This document shows positions 1-9,491 of a stretch of DNA of 54,033 bases, piece by piece. Origin of the DNA: an uncultured Lactobacillus sp. (GTDB lineage Bacteria; Bacillota; Bacilli; Lactobacillales; Lactobacillaceae); assembly GCF_947367125.1 (NCBI RefSeq), contig NZ_CANBCQ010000010.1, positions 1-54,033 of the forward strand. The letters are read 5' to 3'. Within the stretch, counting starts at the first letter, position 1. Every line of letters starts with the position of its first letter. The notes beneath the pieces were generated by a model. It worked only from the letters and a program-made list of their open reading frames with translations. It did not search any database and had not been told where the DNA came from. The position numbers and the translations under genes were made by a program.

Positions 1-93
1 CAGTTTGATCGATTTATAGAAATAATCTTTAAAAACAATATTTTCGTCTTTAACATCAAGCTCGAATTTAATACAATTATTAAAAGAGGACAT
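1..93 (-). CDS. ISL3-like transposase, N-terminal fragment (runs off the window)
   Basis: The minus strand reads MSSFNNCIKFEL at the start and continues open through 31 codons to the window edge. The start at 91-93 has a good ribosome binding site (AAGGTG, about 7 bases upstream). An N-terminus of this kind (short lead followed by 'I...LDVKDENI') resembles ISL3-family transposases, and a plausible ISL3-type terminal repeat lies at about 219-235. The catalytic part lies outside the window, so the family assignment is tentative. Confidence 0.55.
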   Translation of the reverse strand, partial: MSSFNNCIKFELDVKDENIVFKDYFYKSIKL

Positions 94-145
94 AGAAACA
101 CACCTTTATTTATAAAATGTTTAGTGGAATAGATTTTTTATTAAA

Positions 146-167
146 GAGGACTATGTCCTCCTTTTTT
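146..167 (+). terminator. Hairpin with T run inside the IS end
   Basis: GAGGAC-TAT-GTCCTC followed by C and six T residues is a compact intrinsic-terminator-like hairpin. Facing out of the flanking DNA into the element or the reverse, it could block read-through into the transposase gene. Confidence 0.55.
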
Positions 168-344
168 AATGCAATAAAAAACTTGTTAACAGCTTATCAT
201 ATAGATAAGTCATCAACAGGAAAAATTATAGAGCCTTTTTACTTCTTGTGATATGGTTAAGAATATTAAGATAGAGTTAAAGTAATTGATATTTTATACT
301 GAAGCTTTTACTCTAAAAATGTCAATTGAATAAGTAAAGCAAAT

Positions 345-497
345 AAACTGTTAGGTGAGACTCCTACGTAAATATACGCTGACGCCCAGCAACATCCAGA
401 GATGCCAACGGGTTAAACAGGAACTGTCGACTTAAGGCTTTTCCCAGTCAGCTAGTTGAACAAACTTCACGTTACGTAGTGTTAAAACTGAACGACG
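345..497 (+). ncRNA. M-box (ykoK) magnesium riboswitch
   Basis: The stretch contains the ordered conserved blocks of the M-box aptamer: GTTAGGTGAGACTCCTA (350-366), GCCCAGCAACATCCAGAGATG, CCAACGGGTTAAACAGGAAC and TTAAGGCTTTTCCCAGTCAGC, ending near AACGACG (about 491-497). M-box RNAs sense Mg2+ and usually repress Mg2+ transporter genes when Mg2+ is plentiful. No T-rich intrinsic terminator separates it from the next ORF, so control of translation or of a downstream structure is more likely than simple attenuation. The outer P1 boundaries are approximate. Confidence 0.9.
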
Positions 498-533
498 AGT
501 ATAAATCGCTTGATTACTCCAATTGCTAAAATA

Positions 534-656
534 ATGAAATTTGGATCAATACCAGTTTACTTTTTAGCAATTGTCCTTATTCTGTTAATCTTATATATTG
601 CTTTAACTACTGTAGTAAAGAAATGGTATATGAAATCAGAAAAATACTTAATCTAG
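534..656 (+). CDS. 40-residue single-span membrane peptide under M-box control
   Basis: This ORF encodes 40 residues: a short N-terminus (MKFGSIP), one strongly hydrophobic helix at about residues 8-27 (VYFLAIVLILLILYIALTTV), and a basic tail with KKWYMK. It is the only ORF between the M-box and the strong terminator at 667-712, so it is the riboswitch's apparent target. No good Shine-Dalgarno precedes ATG 534; an in-frame TTG at 510 is an alternative start. I do not recognise the family. By analogy with enterobacterial MgtS/MgtR small proteins it could tune a Mg2+ transporter, but that is inference. It could also be a remnant of a longer lost gene. Confidence 0.55.
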   Translation: MKFGSIPVYFLAIVLILLILYIALTTVVKKWYMKSEKYLI

Positions 657-666
657 AAACAATACA

Positions 667-712
667 AAAAGAGCGCAAGTAGATAATTGATTTTATCTGC
701 TTGCGCTTTTTT
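667..712. terminator. Bidirectional terminator
   Basis: A 15-bp stem (AGCGCAAGTAGATAA pairing with TTATCTGCTTGCGCT, one G-T pair) has an A run on its left and a T run on its right. It can end transcription of the M-box unit from the left and of the minus-strand gene at 728-1132 from the right. Confidence 0.85.
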
Positions 713-727
713 ATTATTTTTAACTTA

Positions 728-1132
728 TTAATTTAACTTACCGGCCTTAGCCAATACTTCCTTAGCTTTTTCAAGTGAGTGATGTTCTTCACGGTAACGC
801 TTAATGTCGTAGCCATCAGTGTCACTTAATTTATCAAGTCTGTCATCCAAGTCCTTGAATTCTTTTTCAAGGTCTTTAATAACATTTTCTTCATCTTCAA
901 CATAAACATATTCACTTTCGTCAGCCTTAGCATCGATCTTAGCGTCATATTCGCCGACTTTTCTAGCATGCTTCAAAATAGACTTAATATCCTTGATAGT
1001 TTCATGTTGTGCAGTACGGTGACGACGGTCAGGTACGGAATCTTCAATTCTAGCTAAGTGGCTTTCAGCATCACTAATTTTCTTTGAAATTCTATCTAAT
1101 GCTTTTAATTGTCTTTTTGAATAGTCTGTCAT
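728..1132 (-). CDS. Hypothetical coiled-coil protein
   Basis: A 134-residue, highly charged, soluble protein rich in Lys, Glu and Asp. No signal peptide or membrane segment is seen. Heptad-like spacing of Leu/Ile at about residues 5-35 and 80-125 suggests two helical coiled-coil stretches around an acidic middle (DESEYVYVEDEEN, about 71-83). A strong ribosome binding site (AGGAGG, 7-8 bases from ATG) supports the start and high expression. It is monocistronic, ending at the bidirectional terminator at 667-712. I do not recognise the family, so the function is unknown. Confidence 0.75.
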   Translation of the reverse strand: MTDYSKRQLKALDRISKKISDAESHLARIEDSVPDRRHRTAQHETIKDIKSILKHARKVGEYDAKIDAKADESEYVYVEDEENVIKDLEKEFKDLDDRLDKLSDTDGYDIKRYREEHHSLEKAKEVLAKAGKLN

Positions 1133-1237
1133 GTTTTTTTCCTCCTACATAAACTTTACCATTTGAATCCTCTCTACCGAATTCGCCTTCATTGTAGGCC
1201 TAATATTTTTGGGATGCAAGAAAGTACACTTGAAGTT

Positions 1238-1274
1238 GTAAAAAAAGTGTCAGAAATTTCTTTCCGACACTTAA
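1238..1274 (-). terminator. pepC terminator
   Basis: On the minus strand AAGTGTCGGAAA and TTTCTGACACTT pair around a short loop and are followed by a T run, directly after the pepC stop codon. Confidence 0.8.
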
Positions 1275-1291
1275 CTATTTGATTATAGCTA

Positions 1292-2641
1292 TTAATACTT
1301 AAATGCTAAAGCACCCATTGGGTCCCATGGCAATAATTGAATAGGATTGTTCTTGCCTTCGTCGTAAGCCTTCTTAAGATCTTCTGGCAAAATGTCCTTG
1401 TTGATAACTGCTTGGTAAACAAATGAATCAAACCATGAATCACTCATTACGAAGTAACCATTGAAGCCAGGCTTTTCGCCCCATGAGTTTTCAATCTTCC
1501 ATTTGGTTGGCTTACCGTTAACAATATCAACACCTGTAATAACCATAGCATGGTCCATCATACTTTCGCCTGAATCAAGTTTGTCAGCCTTAGACATTGA
1601 GAAGTCAACATCGAATAGTTGATCACGACGGTAAAGGTTAGTGTCAAGAAGTCCTGCACGACGTTCAGAATCTTTAACAACGTTTGAACCAAACCAAACA
1701 ACTTCGCCGCTCTTCAATTGCTTGATGATGAGGTCTTTCATTTCATCAACCTTTAAGTTCAAGTGACGAACTTGACGGCCGCCTTCAACATTACCTAAAT
1801 ACTCAACTGAGAAGACCTTGTGGAAAGGCTTGTCGTTAGTTGGGGCATTGATTGTGGAAATGTAGTTAGCCAAATCCATGCCAACATATTTATCAAAGAA
1901 TTCCTTAGGAGTAATATCTTCGTCAATATGATAATTGTGGTCGTCATCACGATATTCAAAGTTAAACTTCTTTGGTGGAACACCAAGTGAAATTGCAAGA
2001 ACACGGAAGACATCGTTTAACATTTCTTCTTTGCGAGCTTGTACTTCAGCTTCTGATTTACCAGCATTAACAAGTCTACGTAATTCAAGACCATCTTTAC
2101 GAAGTAAAGTATTTAAAGTATCGTTTAATGCACTAGAGTTAGTAGCATTAGCCGTTTCTGGGTAAACGCTCTTAGGAACGATACCGTATTTTTCGATAAT
2201 ACCGCAGAGCATGTCCCATTGACCGCCATCTTGTTGTGGGGTAGTGAATAAGAATGAGACTTTGCGATCGCCTAAGTCTTTATCTGCAGTAGAGATAACA
2301 TTTTCAAAGAACCAGTTAGACTTTTCAAATTTGTCCCAGAAGTTAGTGTAGTTTTGAGACAATTCGAAGTCCTTTAACTTAAATTTCTTTTGTAATGGAT
2401 GACGCATAGTGTTTAATGCACTAAACATCCAGCAACGGCCTGATTGTTTTTGGTCAGCTGGCTTACCAGTCTCAATTTCAATTGAGAAAGTTGGGTCTAA
2501 GTCAATCTTGGTTTGTAAGTTTTGGCTTGCTTTATAAATGCCGTTTTCTTGAGCAGCGTGGCTAGCAACGTTAAAAACAGGATGCTTAGCTAAATCTTGT
2601 TCGAATTTATCGATGGTATTATTATTAATTTCTTTTGCCAT
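1292..2641 (-). CDS. pepC: Aminopeptidase C (bleomycin hydrolase family)
   Basis: A 449-residue cytoplasmic cysteine peptidase of family C1B, the usual length for PepC of lactic acid bacteria. It releases N-terminal amino acids from peptides taken up during growth on protein. The active-site cysteine lies in QSGRCWMFSALN (about residue 70), the histidine in MDHAMVITGV (about 364) and the asparagine in KIENSWGEKPG (about 384). The C-terminus ends with the typical aromatic/Lys tail (ALAFKY). The start has an AGGGAGGA ribosome binding site. It is transcribed alone or with the upstream GNAT-like gene and ends at the hairpin at 1238-1274. Confidence 0.96.
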   Translation of the reverse strand: MAKEINNNTIDKFEQDLAKHPVFNVASHAAQENGIYKASQNLQTKIDLDPTFSIEIETGKPADQKQSGRCWMFSALNTMRHPLQKKFKLKDFELSQNYTNFWDKFEKSNWFFENVISTADKDLGDRKVSFLFTTPQQDGGQWDMLCGIIEKYGIVPKSVYPETANATNSSALNDTLNTLLRKDGLELRRLVNAGKSEAEVQARKEEMLNDVFRVLAISLGVPPKKFNFEYRDDDHNYHIDEDITPKEFFDKYVGMDLANYISTINAPTNDKPFHKVFSVEYLGNVEGGRQVRHLNLKVDEMKDLIIKQLKSGEVVWFGSNVVKDSERRAGLLDTNLYRRDQLFDVDFSMSKADKLDSGESMMDHAMVITGVDIVNGKPTKWKIENSWGEKPGFNGYFVMSDSWFDSFVYQAVINKDILPEDLKKAYDEGKNNPIQLLPWDPMGALAFKY

Positions 2642-2718
2642 TAAAAAATTCCTCCCTTTATATCTTCTTTTTTTCTATTTTAACTTATTAAAAGAAAGGC
2701 GTCTATTCAATGATAGAA

Positions 2719-3024
2719 CTACTTTTTGGAATATGGACGATGATACCAAATTTTGTGAAATTCGGGATGTTTTTCAAAGTAGTCAATCACTGTTGGATCT
2801 AATGGCCAGATAGGATAGCCAGATTTTTGAGCAAGCAATAGAACCGTTGGCATTTCTTTTTCTAATATCTCTTCTAAATTAGAATTTGGATTAACAAAGA
2901 AATGATTCATCACCCAAACAGTGCTATCATTTCTCTTTATTTTGTCCATTGTCCAGCGGCTAATTAAAGTGCCATGATCATCGTGTTTTTCAAAACATTG
3001 GTGTGAGTCTTCAAGATTAAACAT
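2719..3024 (-). CDS. YjdJ-type GNAT N-acetyltransferase-like protein
   Basis: A 101-residue small protein. The order of elements resembles the short YjdJ-type GNAT domain: a beta-rich N-terminus (HGTLISRWTMDKI), VMNHFFVNP in the place of the 'DHT.V.P' strand, a helix, and a C-terminal YFEKHPEFHKIW corresponding to 'YFEKHPEY.D'. The usual acetyl-CoA loop (Q/RxxGxG/A) is replaced by NPNSNLEEIL, so cofactor binding is doubtful and it may be a diverged or non-catalytic member. It lies upstream of pepC on the same strand with 77 bases between them. Confidence 0.6.
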   Translation of the reverse strand: MFNLEDSHQCFEKHDDHGTLISRWTMDKIKRNDSTVWVMNHFFVNPNSNLEEILEKEMPTVLLLAQKSGYPIWPLDPTVIDYFEKHPEFHKIWYHRPYSKK

Positions 3025-3158
3025 AAAATTTTCACCTTTTAAAAGAAAAAACGCTCTTTTTTGCGTAATAGATAATAGAGAGCTAAATATTTTTTGTTTA
3101 TAGAAAACATTGTAGAATATATATCTGTTAAAAGAAAAGTAGTAAATGGGGTTAAACG

Positions 3159-3710
3159 ATGAAAATACGCGGATTTGAAGTAGTAAAAAAGTATCAAGAT
3201 CAAGAAATTAACTTGCCTCGCCGGCAAACTCTAGCCAGTGCGGGTTATGATATCGAAGCAGCAGAAGATGTTATTATTCCTAGTATTTGGCGACTGGATT
3301 TTGTTAGAATTTTTAGATTAATTAGAAATGGTCACCAATTATATGAGCGTGATTATGAAATGGCCGACCAAATCCTAAAGCCTTTTTTGGTGCCAACTGG
3401 CCTTAAAACATATATGCCAGAAGATGAGGTGTTGATTTTAGCTAATCGTTCTTCTAATACCTTTAAAAGAAATTTAGCTTTACCTAATGGAATTGGGGTT
3501 ATTGACGCAGACTATTATGACAATCCCAACAATGAAGGCGAAATTTTTGTACAAATGATTAATTATGGTGTGCGTCCTTTGCATATTAAAAAGGGTGAGC
3601 GCATCGCCCAAGGTATTTTTATGAAATATCTAAAAACTGACGATGATGATCCGATTAGCCGTACTCGTTTAAGTGGTTTTGGTTCAACTAATGAAAAGAA
3701 GGATGATTAA
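3159..3710 (+). CDS. dut: dUTP diphosphatase
   Basis: A trimeric-type dUTPase of 183 residues that hydrolyses dUTP to dUMP and pyrophosphate, keeping uracil out of DNA and supplying dTMP synthesis. Motifs are visible in order: SAGYDIEA (motif 1), ANRSSN (motif 2), [12 protein letters not shown] (motif 3), GERIAQGIF (motif 4) and the C-terminal P-loop-like [12 protein letters not shown] (motif 5, clipped compared with GGFGSTG). It is about 30 residues longer than the minimal enzyme because of an insert at about residues 45-75, as in several lactobacilli. Its stop overlaps the radA start (TAATG), indicating translational coupling. Confidence 0.93.
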   Translation: MKIRGFEVVKKYQDQEINLPRRQTLASAGYDIEAAEDVIIPSIWRLDFVRIFRLIRNGHQLYERDYEMADQILKPFLVPTGLKTYMPEDEVLILANRSSNTFKRNLALPNGIGVIDADYYDNPNNEGEIFVQMINYGVRPLHIKKGERIAQGIFMKYLKTDDDDPISRTRLSGFGSTNEKKDD

Positions 3711-5086
3711 TGGCAAGAGTAAAAACACAGTATAAATGCCGTTCCTGTGGCTATATTTCGGCGAGCTACTTAGGAAGATGTCCTAATTGTGGTGCCTGGA
3801 ATCAATTTGAAAAAGAAACAGAAGAAGTACAAAAGCGGTCCACTAAAGCAACTGCCAGTCGTTTAATTCAAAAGACCGGATTAAACGAACCAGTAAAGTT
3901 GGATAAGATCAAAGCCGAAAAAGAAGACAGAATTGCTACTAAGTCTGAAGAATTAAACCGTGTCTTAGGTGGTGGCATTGTGCCAGGTTCATTAGTTTTG
4001 ATTGGTGGAGATCCCGGAATCGGCAAGTCAACCTTGATGTTGCAAATTATGAGCGATTTGTCAGAAAAATATAAGGTGCTTTATGTTTCTGGGGAAGAGT
4101 CAGCTAACCAAATTAAATTGAGAGCAGATCGTCTTGGTGTGGGTCAAAGCAATATGCTTTTATACCCAGAAACAGATATGCATGATATTCGTGAACAAAT
4201 CAATGATGTTAAGCCAGATTTTGTTGTGATTGACTCGATTCAAACGATGAATGAGCCTAGCCTTGATTCAATGACCGGATCGGCTTCTCAAGTGCGTGAG
4301 GTAACTAGTGAATTAATGAAAATCGCCAAGATGGATGCCATCACTATTTTTGTTATTGGTCACGTAACTAAGGAAGGTGCAATTGCTGGACCAAAGATTT
4401 TAGAGCATATGGTAGATACGGTGCTTTATTTTGAAGGGGATGAACACCACACCTACCGGATTTTGCATTCGGTTAAAAATCGGTTTGGAGCTGCTAATGA
4501 AATCGGCATGTTTGAAATGGTTAACGAAGGGTTAAAAGAAGTAACTAATCCTTCCTCAATTTTCCTTGATCAAAGATTGCCTAATTCTACCGGATCGGCA
4601 GTTGTAGTGTCGCTTGAAGGTACTAGGCCACTTTTGGCAGAAATTCAGGCTTTAGTTACACCGACAGCTTTTGGCTATGCTAAAAGAACGACTTCGGGGA
4701 TTAGCTTTAATAAGGCATCATTATTATTAGCTGTTCTTGAAAAGCGGGGCAATTTAATGCTGCAAAATCAGGACGTGTATCTAACAGCTACTGGTGGCAT
4801 TAGGTTAAATGAACCGGCAATTGACTTGGCCATTGCAATGGCAGTCGCATCTAGTTATACAGATAAAGAAATTTCGCCAACAGATTGTTTTGTTGGTGAA
4901 GTAGGTTTAACTGGTGAAGTGCGGCGCGTTGATAAAATCGATGCCCGCGTAAAAGAAGCAGCTAAGGTTGGTTTTAAACGAATTTTTATTCCCAGACACA
5001 ATATGTATGCTGGCTTAAAGGACAATGGGATTGAAGTGATTCCAGTTTCTAGCATTCCCCAAGCTTTAAAATTAGTTTTTGGCTAG
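3710..5086 (+). CDS. radA: DNA repair protein RadA (branch-migration helicase)
   Basis: The protein has 458 residues, the normal RadA length. An N-terminal C4 zinc finger (CRSCGY...CPNCG, about 10-27) precedes a RecA-like ATPase core with Walker [11 protein letters not shown] (about 99-108) and Walker B FVVIDSIQ. The RadA-specific KNRFG motif is present in [11 protein letters not shown], and the C-terminal half is the Lon-protease-like domain ([12 protein letters not shown]). It helps process recombination intermediates. The start overlaps dut by one base. Confidence 0.97.
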   Translation: MARVKTQYKCRSCGYISASYLGRCPNCGAWNQFEKETEEVQKRSTKATASRLIQKTGLNEPVKLDKIKAEKEDRIATKSEELNRVLGGGIVPGSLVLIGGDPGIGKSTLMLQIMSDLSEKYKVLYVSGEESANQIKLRADRLGVGQSNMLLYPETDMHDIREQINDVKPDFVVIDSIQTMNEPSLDSMTGSASQVREVTSELMKIAKMDAITIFVIGHVTKEGAIAGPKILEHMVDTVLYFEGDEHHTYRILHSVKNRFGAANEIGMFEMVNEGLKEVTNPSSIFLDQRLPNSTGSAVVVSLEGTRPLLAEIQALVTPTAFGYAKRTTSGISFNKASLLLAVLEKRGNLMLQNQDVYLTATGGIRLNEPAIDLAIAMAVASSYTDKEISPTDCFVGEVGLTGEVRRVDKIDARVKEAAKVGFKRIFIPRHNMYAGLKDNGIEVIPVSSIPQALKLVFG

Positions 5087-5162
5087 CACTAATTGAATTC
5101 TTCCTATATAACGAGTAAACTAAGATTGTTTGAATCTACTATTTTTGAAAGAGGCATGAATT

Positions 5163-6662
5163 TTGGCTAAAGAAAAAATCCGTGTAAGATATGCACCAAG
5201 TCCAACTGGTCACTTGCACATTGGTAACGCACGTACTGCACTTTTTAACTATTTATTCGCCCGTCATAACAAGGGTACGATGGTCTTGAGAATTGAAGAT
5301 ACCGACCAAAAACGTAACGTTAAGGGCGGTTCTAAGTCTCAAATGGAGAACCTTCACTGGTTAGGAATTGACTGGGATGAAGGTCCTGATAAGGGCGGCG
5401 ACTACGGTCCATACCGTCAATCAGAAAGAAAAGAAATCTACCAAAAGTACATTGATCAATTGATTGACGAAGGCAAAGCATACTACTCATACAAGACTGA
5501 GGAAGAACTTGAAGAGCAACGTGAAGAACAACGCGCTGCAGGAGTTGCCCCTCACTATACTTATGAATATGAAGGCATGACTGCTGATGAAATCAAGCAA
5601 GCTCAAGATGAAGCTAAGGCTAAGGGATTAAAGCCAGTTGTCCGGATTCACATTCCAGAAATGGAAACTTATTCATGGGATGACATCGTTAAGGGACATC
5701 TTGAATTTGAATCAGACACCATCGGTGGTGACTTTGTTATCCAAAAGCGTGATGGTATGCCAACTTACAACTTTGCCGTTGTAGTTGATGACCACTTGAT
5801 GAAGATTACGCACGTACTTCGTGGTGATGACCACGTTTCAAACACTCCTAAGCAATTAGTAGTTTATGAAGCACTTGGCTGGCAGCCACCTAAGTTTGGT
5901 CACATGACTTTGATCATTAATTCAGAAACTGGTAAGAAGTTGTCTAAGCGTGACGAATCAGTTTTGCAATTTATTGAACAATATCGTGACCTTGGCTACT
6001 TACCAGAAGCAATGTTTAACTTCATTACCCTTCTTGGCTGGTCACCAAAGGGTGAAAACGAAATTTTCACTAAACGTGAATTCATCAAGCAATTTGATCC
6101 TGCTCGTTTGTCTAAATCACCAGCTGCTTTTGACCAAAAGAAGCTTGAGTGGATTAACAACCAATACATCAAGAAGGCAGATCGTGATACCTTGCTTGAC
6201 CTTGCTTTGAACAACTTGCAAGAAGCTGGCTTAGTTGATGAGCATCCAACTCCAGAAAAGATGGAATGGGTTCGTCAATTAGTTAACATTTACTCAGTTC
6301 AAATGTCATATACTAAGCAAATCGTTGATATGGCTAAGATCTTCTTTGAAGAAGCTAAGGACCTTTCAGATGAAGAAATCGAAGAAATCAAGAATGATGA
6401 TGGTCGCGGCGTAATTGAAGAATTCAAGAAGCAATTAGACCTTATTCCAAGATTTACTTCAGTTCAAATTATGAATGCTATTCAAGCAACTCGTAAGGAA
6501 ACTGGTATTAAGGGTAGAAAGCTCTTTATGCCAATTAGAATTGCTACTACTCGTTCAATGGTGGGCCCTGGTATTGGCGAAGCAATGGAACTTTTAGGTA
6601 AAGAACGTGTCTTAGAACACATCGACTTAACCTTAAAGCAAATGAGCGCTAATAATCTTTAA
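5163..6662 (+). CDS. gltX: Glutamyl-tRNA synthetase
   Basis: Class I synthetase of 499 residues that charges tRNA-Glu and, in organisms using the transamidation route, also tRNA-Gln. The HIGH-type motif is in [18 protein letters not shown] (about 12-29) and the KMSKS-type motif is KLSKRDES (about 260). The start is TTG, set by AAAGAGG a few bases upstream and by alignment of the conserved [12 protein letters not shown]. Codon choice is strongly biased toward highly used codons (GGT, AAG, GAA, CGT), as for a highly expressed gene. A hairpin terminator follows at 6677-6708. Confidence 0.97.
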   Translation: MAKEKIRVRYAPSPTGHLHIGNARTALFNYLFARHNKGTMVLRIEDTDQKRNVKGGSKSQMENLHWLGIDWDEGPDKGGDYGPYRQSERKEIYQKYIDQLIDEGKAYYSYKTEEELEEQREEQRAAGVAPHYTYEYEGMTADEIKQAQDEAKAKGLKPVVRIHIPEMETYSWDDIVKGHLEFESDTIGGDFVIQKRDGMPTYNFAVVVDDHLMKITHVLRGDDHVSNTPKQLVVYEALGWQPPKFGHMTLIINSETGKKLSKRDESVLQFIEQYRDLGYLPEAMFNFITLLGWSPKGENEIFTKREFIKQFDPARLSKSPAAFDQKKLEWINNQYIKKADRDTLLDLALNNLQEAGLVDEHPTPEKMEWVRQLVNIYSVQMSYTKQIVDMAKIFFEEAKDLSDEEIEEIKNDDGRGVIEEFKKQLDLIPRFTSVQIMNAIQATRKETGIKGRKLFMPIRIATTRSMVGPGIGEAMELLGKERVLEHIDLTLKQMSANNL

Positions 6663-6676
6663 AGCAAAATAATTAA

Positions 6677-6708
6677 GAAGAAGCTGCAGGAAACTGCAAC
6701 TTCTTTTT
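6677..6708 (+). terminator. gltX terminator
   Basis: GAAGAAGCTGCAG, a GAAA loop and CTGCAACTTC form a hairpin with a following T run, placed between gltX and cysS. Confidence 0.85.
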
Positions 6709-6752
6709 GTTTCTGCTAAAATAAAAAATAGCTATTTTTACAGAAGGGATGA

Positions 6753-8186
6753 GTGTTAGCTGTGAAAGTCTATAATACACTGACGCGCAAAAAAGAAGAA
6801 TTTAAACCACTAGTTCCGGGGCAGATTAGTATGTACGTCTGTGGACCAACTGTGTATAACTATATCCACATTGGCAATGCTCGTAGTTCAATTGCGTTTG
6901 ATACCATTAGACGTTACTTTGAATATAAGGGCTATCAGGTAAAATATGTCTCTAACTTTACCGATGTGGATGACAAAATGATTAATGAAGCTCGCGCTGA
7001 AGGTACGACTGTTCCTAAATTGGCAGAAAAGTTTATCAATGCCTTTTTGGAAGATACAACTGCCTTAAATATTGAGCCTGCAACACTGCATCCTCGTGCA
7101 ACTCATGAAATCAACGAGATTATTAAATTTATTCAAGTTTTAATTGATAAGGGCTACGCTTATGAAGTAGATGGTGATGTTTATTACCGGGCTAAAAAGT
7201 TTAGGCACTATGGCCAATTAAGTGACCAAAATATTGCCCAGCTTGAAGAAGGAGCTTCAGAGCACATTAACGATGCAGAACAAAGCCGCAAGGAAGATCC
7301 AATTGATTTTGCCTTGTGGAAAGCACAAAAGGAGCCAGATGAAATTGCTTGGGACTCACCATGGGGTAAAGGACGTCCAGGTTGGCATATTGAATGTTCT
7401 GTCATGAGTACCAAGTATTTGGGCGAGACAATTGATATTCACGGCGGCGGACAAGATCTGGAATTTCCACACCATGAAAATGAAATTGCCCAAAGTGAAG
7501 CCAAAACCGGCCAAAAATTTGTTAATTACTGGTTACATAATGGTTTTGTGACTGTCGGCAAGGATCAAGAAAAAATGTCTAAGTCATTGCACAATTTTGT
7601 AACAGTCCATGACATCTTAAAAAAAGTAGATCCACAAGTATTGCGTTTCTTTATGGCTAGCGTGCAATATCGTCGGCAAATTAACTATTCTGAAAAAAAC
7701 TTAAAGCAAGCAGCGACAATTTTAGATCGCTTTAAAAATACTTTGACTGATATTAATTACCGTCTTGCAGATGAAACTGTAAGTGAAGCTTCTGAAGAAC
7801 TGAAGCAAGCAATTGATGCGACTGAGCAGAAATTTGTAGCTGCAATGGATGATGACTTTAATGTTCAAAATGCTTTGACGGCTATTTATGATTTATTGCC
7901 GGTAGTAAATGCCAATGCCAATAGTGAACAAGCAGACAAGGCAGAATTGCAGCGTTTTGTAGAAAAATTTCGTAGTTGGTTACTTGTTTTTGGTGTGGAT
8001 ACAGCTAAGCTCTGCGCTAAGAATACTGGCTCTAACGATGACGAGATTAATGCCTTAGTTAAAAAGCGTGATGAAGCACGAGCAAATAAAGACTGGGCAA
8101 CTAGTGATAAAATACGTGATCAATTAAAGGAAATGGGTATTACTATCCAAGATACACCGCAAGGAACTAGGTGGACTCGTGACTAA
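6753..8186 (+). CDS. cysS: Cysteinyl-tRNA synthetase
   Basis: Class I synthetase of 477 residues. It has [19 protein letters not shown] (zinc Cys and HIGH motif, about 27-45), the zinc-binding GWHIECSVM with downstream [11 protein letters not shown], and KMSKSLHNF (about 270). The GTG at 6753 is supported by AGAAGGG 4-5 bases upstream; a second GTG at 6762 (MKVYNT...) is also possible. It overlaps mrnC by 8 bases and mrnC overlaps rlmB by 14, so the three form one translationally coupled operon, a common arrangement in Bacilli. Confidence 0.96.
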   Translation: MLAVKVYNTLTRKKEEFKPLVPGQISMYVCGPTVYNYIHIGNARSSIAFDTIRRYFEYKGYQVKYVSNFTDVDDKMINEARAEGTTVPKLAEKFINAFLEDTTALNIEPATLHPRATHEINEIIKFIQVLIDKGYAYEVDGDVYYRAKKFRHYGQLSDQNIAQLEEGASEHINDAEQSRKEDPIDFALWKAQKEPDEIAWDSPWGKGRPGWHIECSVMSTKYLGETIDIHGGGQDLEFPHHENEIAQSEAKTGQKFVNYWLHNGFVTVGKDQEKMSKSLHNFVTVHDILKKVDPQVLRFFMASVQYRRQINYSEKNLKQAATILDRFKNTLTDINYRLADETVSEASEELKQAIDATEQKFVAAMDDDFNVQNALTAIYDLLPVVNANANSEQADKAELQRFVEKFRSWLLVFGVDTAKLCAKNTGSNDDEINALVKKRDEARANKDWATSDKIRDQLKEMGITIQDTPQGTRWTRD

Positions 8187-8622
8187 AATAAAAAAATTAA
8201 CTGAAACAGAAGTTAATCCAGATACTTTAAATGGCCAAACTTTAGCCTATTTAGGGGATGCAGTATATGAAGTAATTATTCGTCGACATTTGGTTAAAGG
8301 TGGCATTGTAAAACCGCAAATTTTGCAGCGTGAAGCAACACATTATGTTTCAGCTAAAGCTCAAGCCGCACTTTTAACTAAGATGCAAGATGAAGAAATG
8401 TTAACCGATGATGAGTTAGCTGCTTTTCGTCGTGGTCGTAATGCTAAGAGTCATACTAAAGCTAAGAATACTAGTCTAAAAACTTACCAATTATCGACTG
8501 GTTTTGAAGCAATTATGGGCTATCTTGACTTACTAGGCAAAGATGATCGGGTAAAGGAATTAACTAAGTGGTGTATCAATACAGTAGAAGAGGATGGACT
8601 AAAAGATTATGACTTCGAATAA
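8179..8622 (+). CDS. mrnC: Mini-ribonuclease III
   Basis: A 147-residue RNase III catalytic domain without a double-stranded-RNA-binding domain. It matures the ends of 23S rRNA precursors in Bacilli. The signature is [16 protein letters not shown] (about 20-35), and the second conserved block is [12 protein letters not shown]. The start is GTG within the end of cysS. The position between cysS and rlmB is the conserved one. Confidence 0.93.
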   Translation: MTKIKKLTETEVNPDTLNGQTLAYLGDAVYEVIIRRHLVKGGIVKPQILQREATHYVSAKAQAALLTKMQDEEMLTDDELAAFRRGRNAKSHTKAKNTSLKTYQLSTGFEAIMGYLDLLGKDDRVKELTKWCINTVEEDGLKDYDFE

Positions 8623-9364
8623 AGATTTCGTTTTTGGTCGTCATGCAGGGCTGGATTATTTAAAAACGCAACCGGCTGACAAGATTAATAAAGTCTTTTT
8701 GCAACATGGTGTACAGGAAGATTTTGCTAATCAAATTTATGGTATTGCCAAGAAAAAACGATTAGTTGTTCAAGATGTACCTAAAAATAAGTTGGATCGT
8801 TTAGTTGCTGGTGGAAATCATCAGGGTTTAGTTTTGGCAATTTCTAGTTTTGAATATGCTGATTTAGATCAATTGTTAGATAAATTTGATGCAGAAGGCA
8901 AAGAACCATTTTTATTAATGCTTGATTCAATTGAAGATCCTCATAACCTTGGGTCAATCTTGCGTTCAGCTGATGCAACTGGTGTTGATGGCATTATTAT
9001 TCCTAAACGCCATGCTACTGGTTTAACTTCAGTTGTAGCTAAAACCTCTACCGGTGCTATCGATTATGTACCTGTAGCGCGGGTTAATAATTTGGTTCAA
9101 ATAACTAAAGAATTAAAAAAGCGTGGCTATTGGGTCTTTGGTACTGATATGGCTGGTACTGATTATCGCGAATGGAATGCCCAAGGCAAAACTGTGCTAG
9201 TAATTGGTAATGAAGGTAAAGGCATTGCACCTTTATTAAAAAAGCAAATGGATCAAACAATTACTTTGCCAATGATAGGACATGTGCAATCATTAAATGC
9301 CAGTGTGGCAACTGGGGTTTTGCTTTATCAGGCTTATAACAGTAGAAATCCATTAAGTAAATAA
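8609..9364 (+). CDS. rlmB: 23S rRNA 2'-O-methyltransferase, TrmH/SPOUT family (RlmB-like)
   Basis: A 251-residue SPOUT methyltransferase. It has an N-terminal substrate-binding domain (FGRHAGLDYLK; about 1-80) and a catalytic knot with LDSIEDPHNLGSILRSADATG, VIGNEGKGIAPLL and LPMIGHVQSLNASVATGVLLY. The family methylates 23S rRNA at a G in the peptidyl-transferase region using S-adenosylmethionine. The exact target base cannot be told from sequence alone. It is the third gene of the cysS operon and is followed by a terminator at 9369-9404. Confidence 0.93.
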   Translation: MTSNKDFVFGRHAGLDYLKTQPADKINKVFLQHGVQEDFANQIYGIAKKKRLVVQDVPKNKLDRLVAGGNHQGLVLAISSFEYADLDQLLDKFDAEGKEPFLLMLDSIEDPHNLGSILRSADATGVDGIIIPKRHATGLTSVVAKTSTGAIDYVPVARVNNLVQITKELKKRGYWVFGTDMAGTDYREWNAQGKTVLVIGNEGKGIAPLLKKQMDQTITLPMIGHVQSLNASVATGVLLYQAYNSRNPLSK

Positions 9365-9368
9365 ACTC

Positions 9369-9404
9369 AAAGTAGACAAAACTAAGATTTTGTCTACTTT
9401 TTTT
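9369..9404 (+). terminator. Terminator of the cysS-mrnC-rlmB operon
   Basis: AAAGTAGACAAAA and TTTTGTCTACTTT pair around a five-base loop and run into a T tract. Confidence 0.88.
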
Positions 9405-9491
9405 AATACAAAAACTTCGTTTATGTCCATTAAACGTGTGTTTTCTTCCTAGAATTAGCTATCTCCTTGTATTCTATGAGATGGAGGACAG

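Larger units (their letters stand above)
1..235 (-). mobile_element. Left end of an ISL3-like insertion sequence (partial)
   Basis: The element appears to end at about 235. Read on the minus strand, the tip begins GGCTCTATAATTTTTCC, like ISL3-family ends that start GGCTCT. A 23-bp imperfect dyad (CTTATC/GATAAG) and a small hairpin with a T run (146-167) lie between the tip and the transposase start. The other end and any target duplication are outside the window, so the boundary is inferred. Confidence 0.5.

Noticed and set aside
345..500. SAM or T-box leader before the small membrane peptide
   Set aside because: The ordered blocks GTTAGGTGAG, CCAACGGGTTAAACAGGAAC and AAGGCTTTTCCCAG match the M-box; there is no T-box sequence and no SAM-type core.
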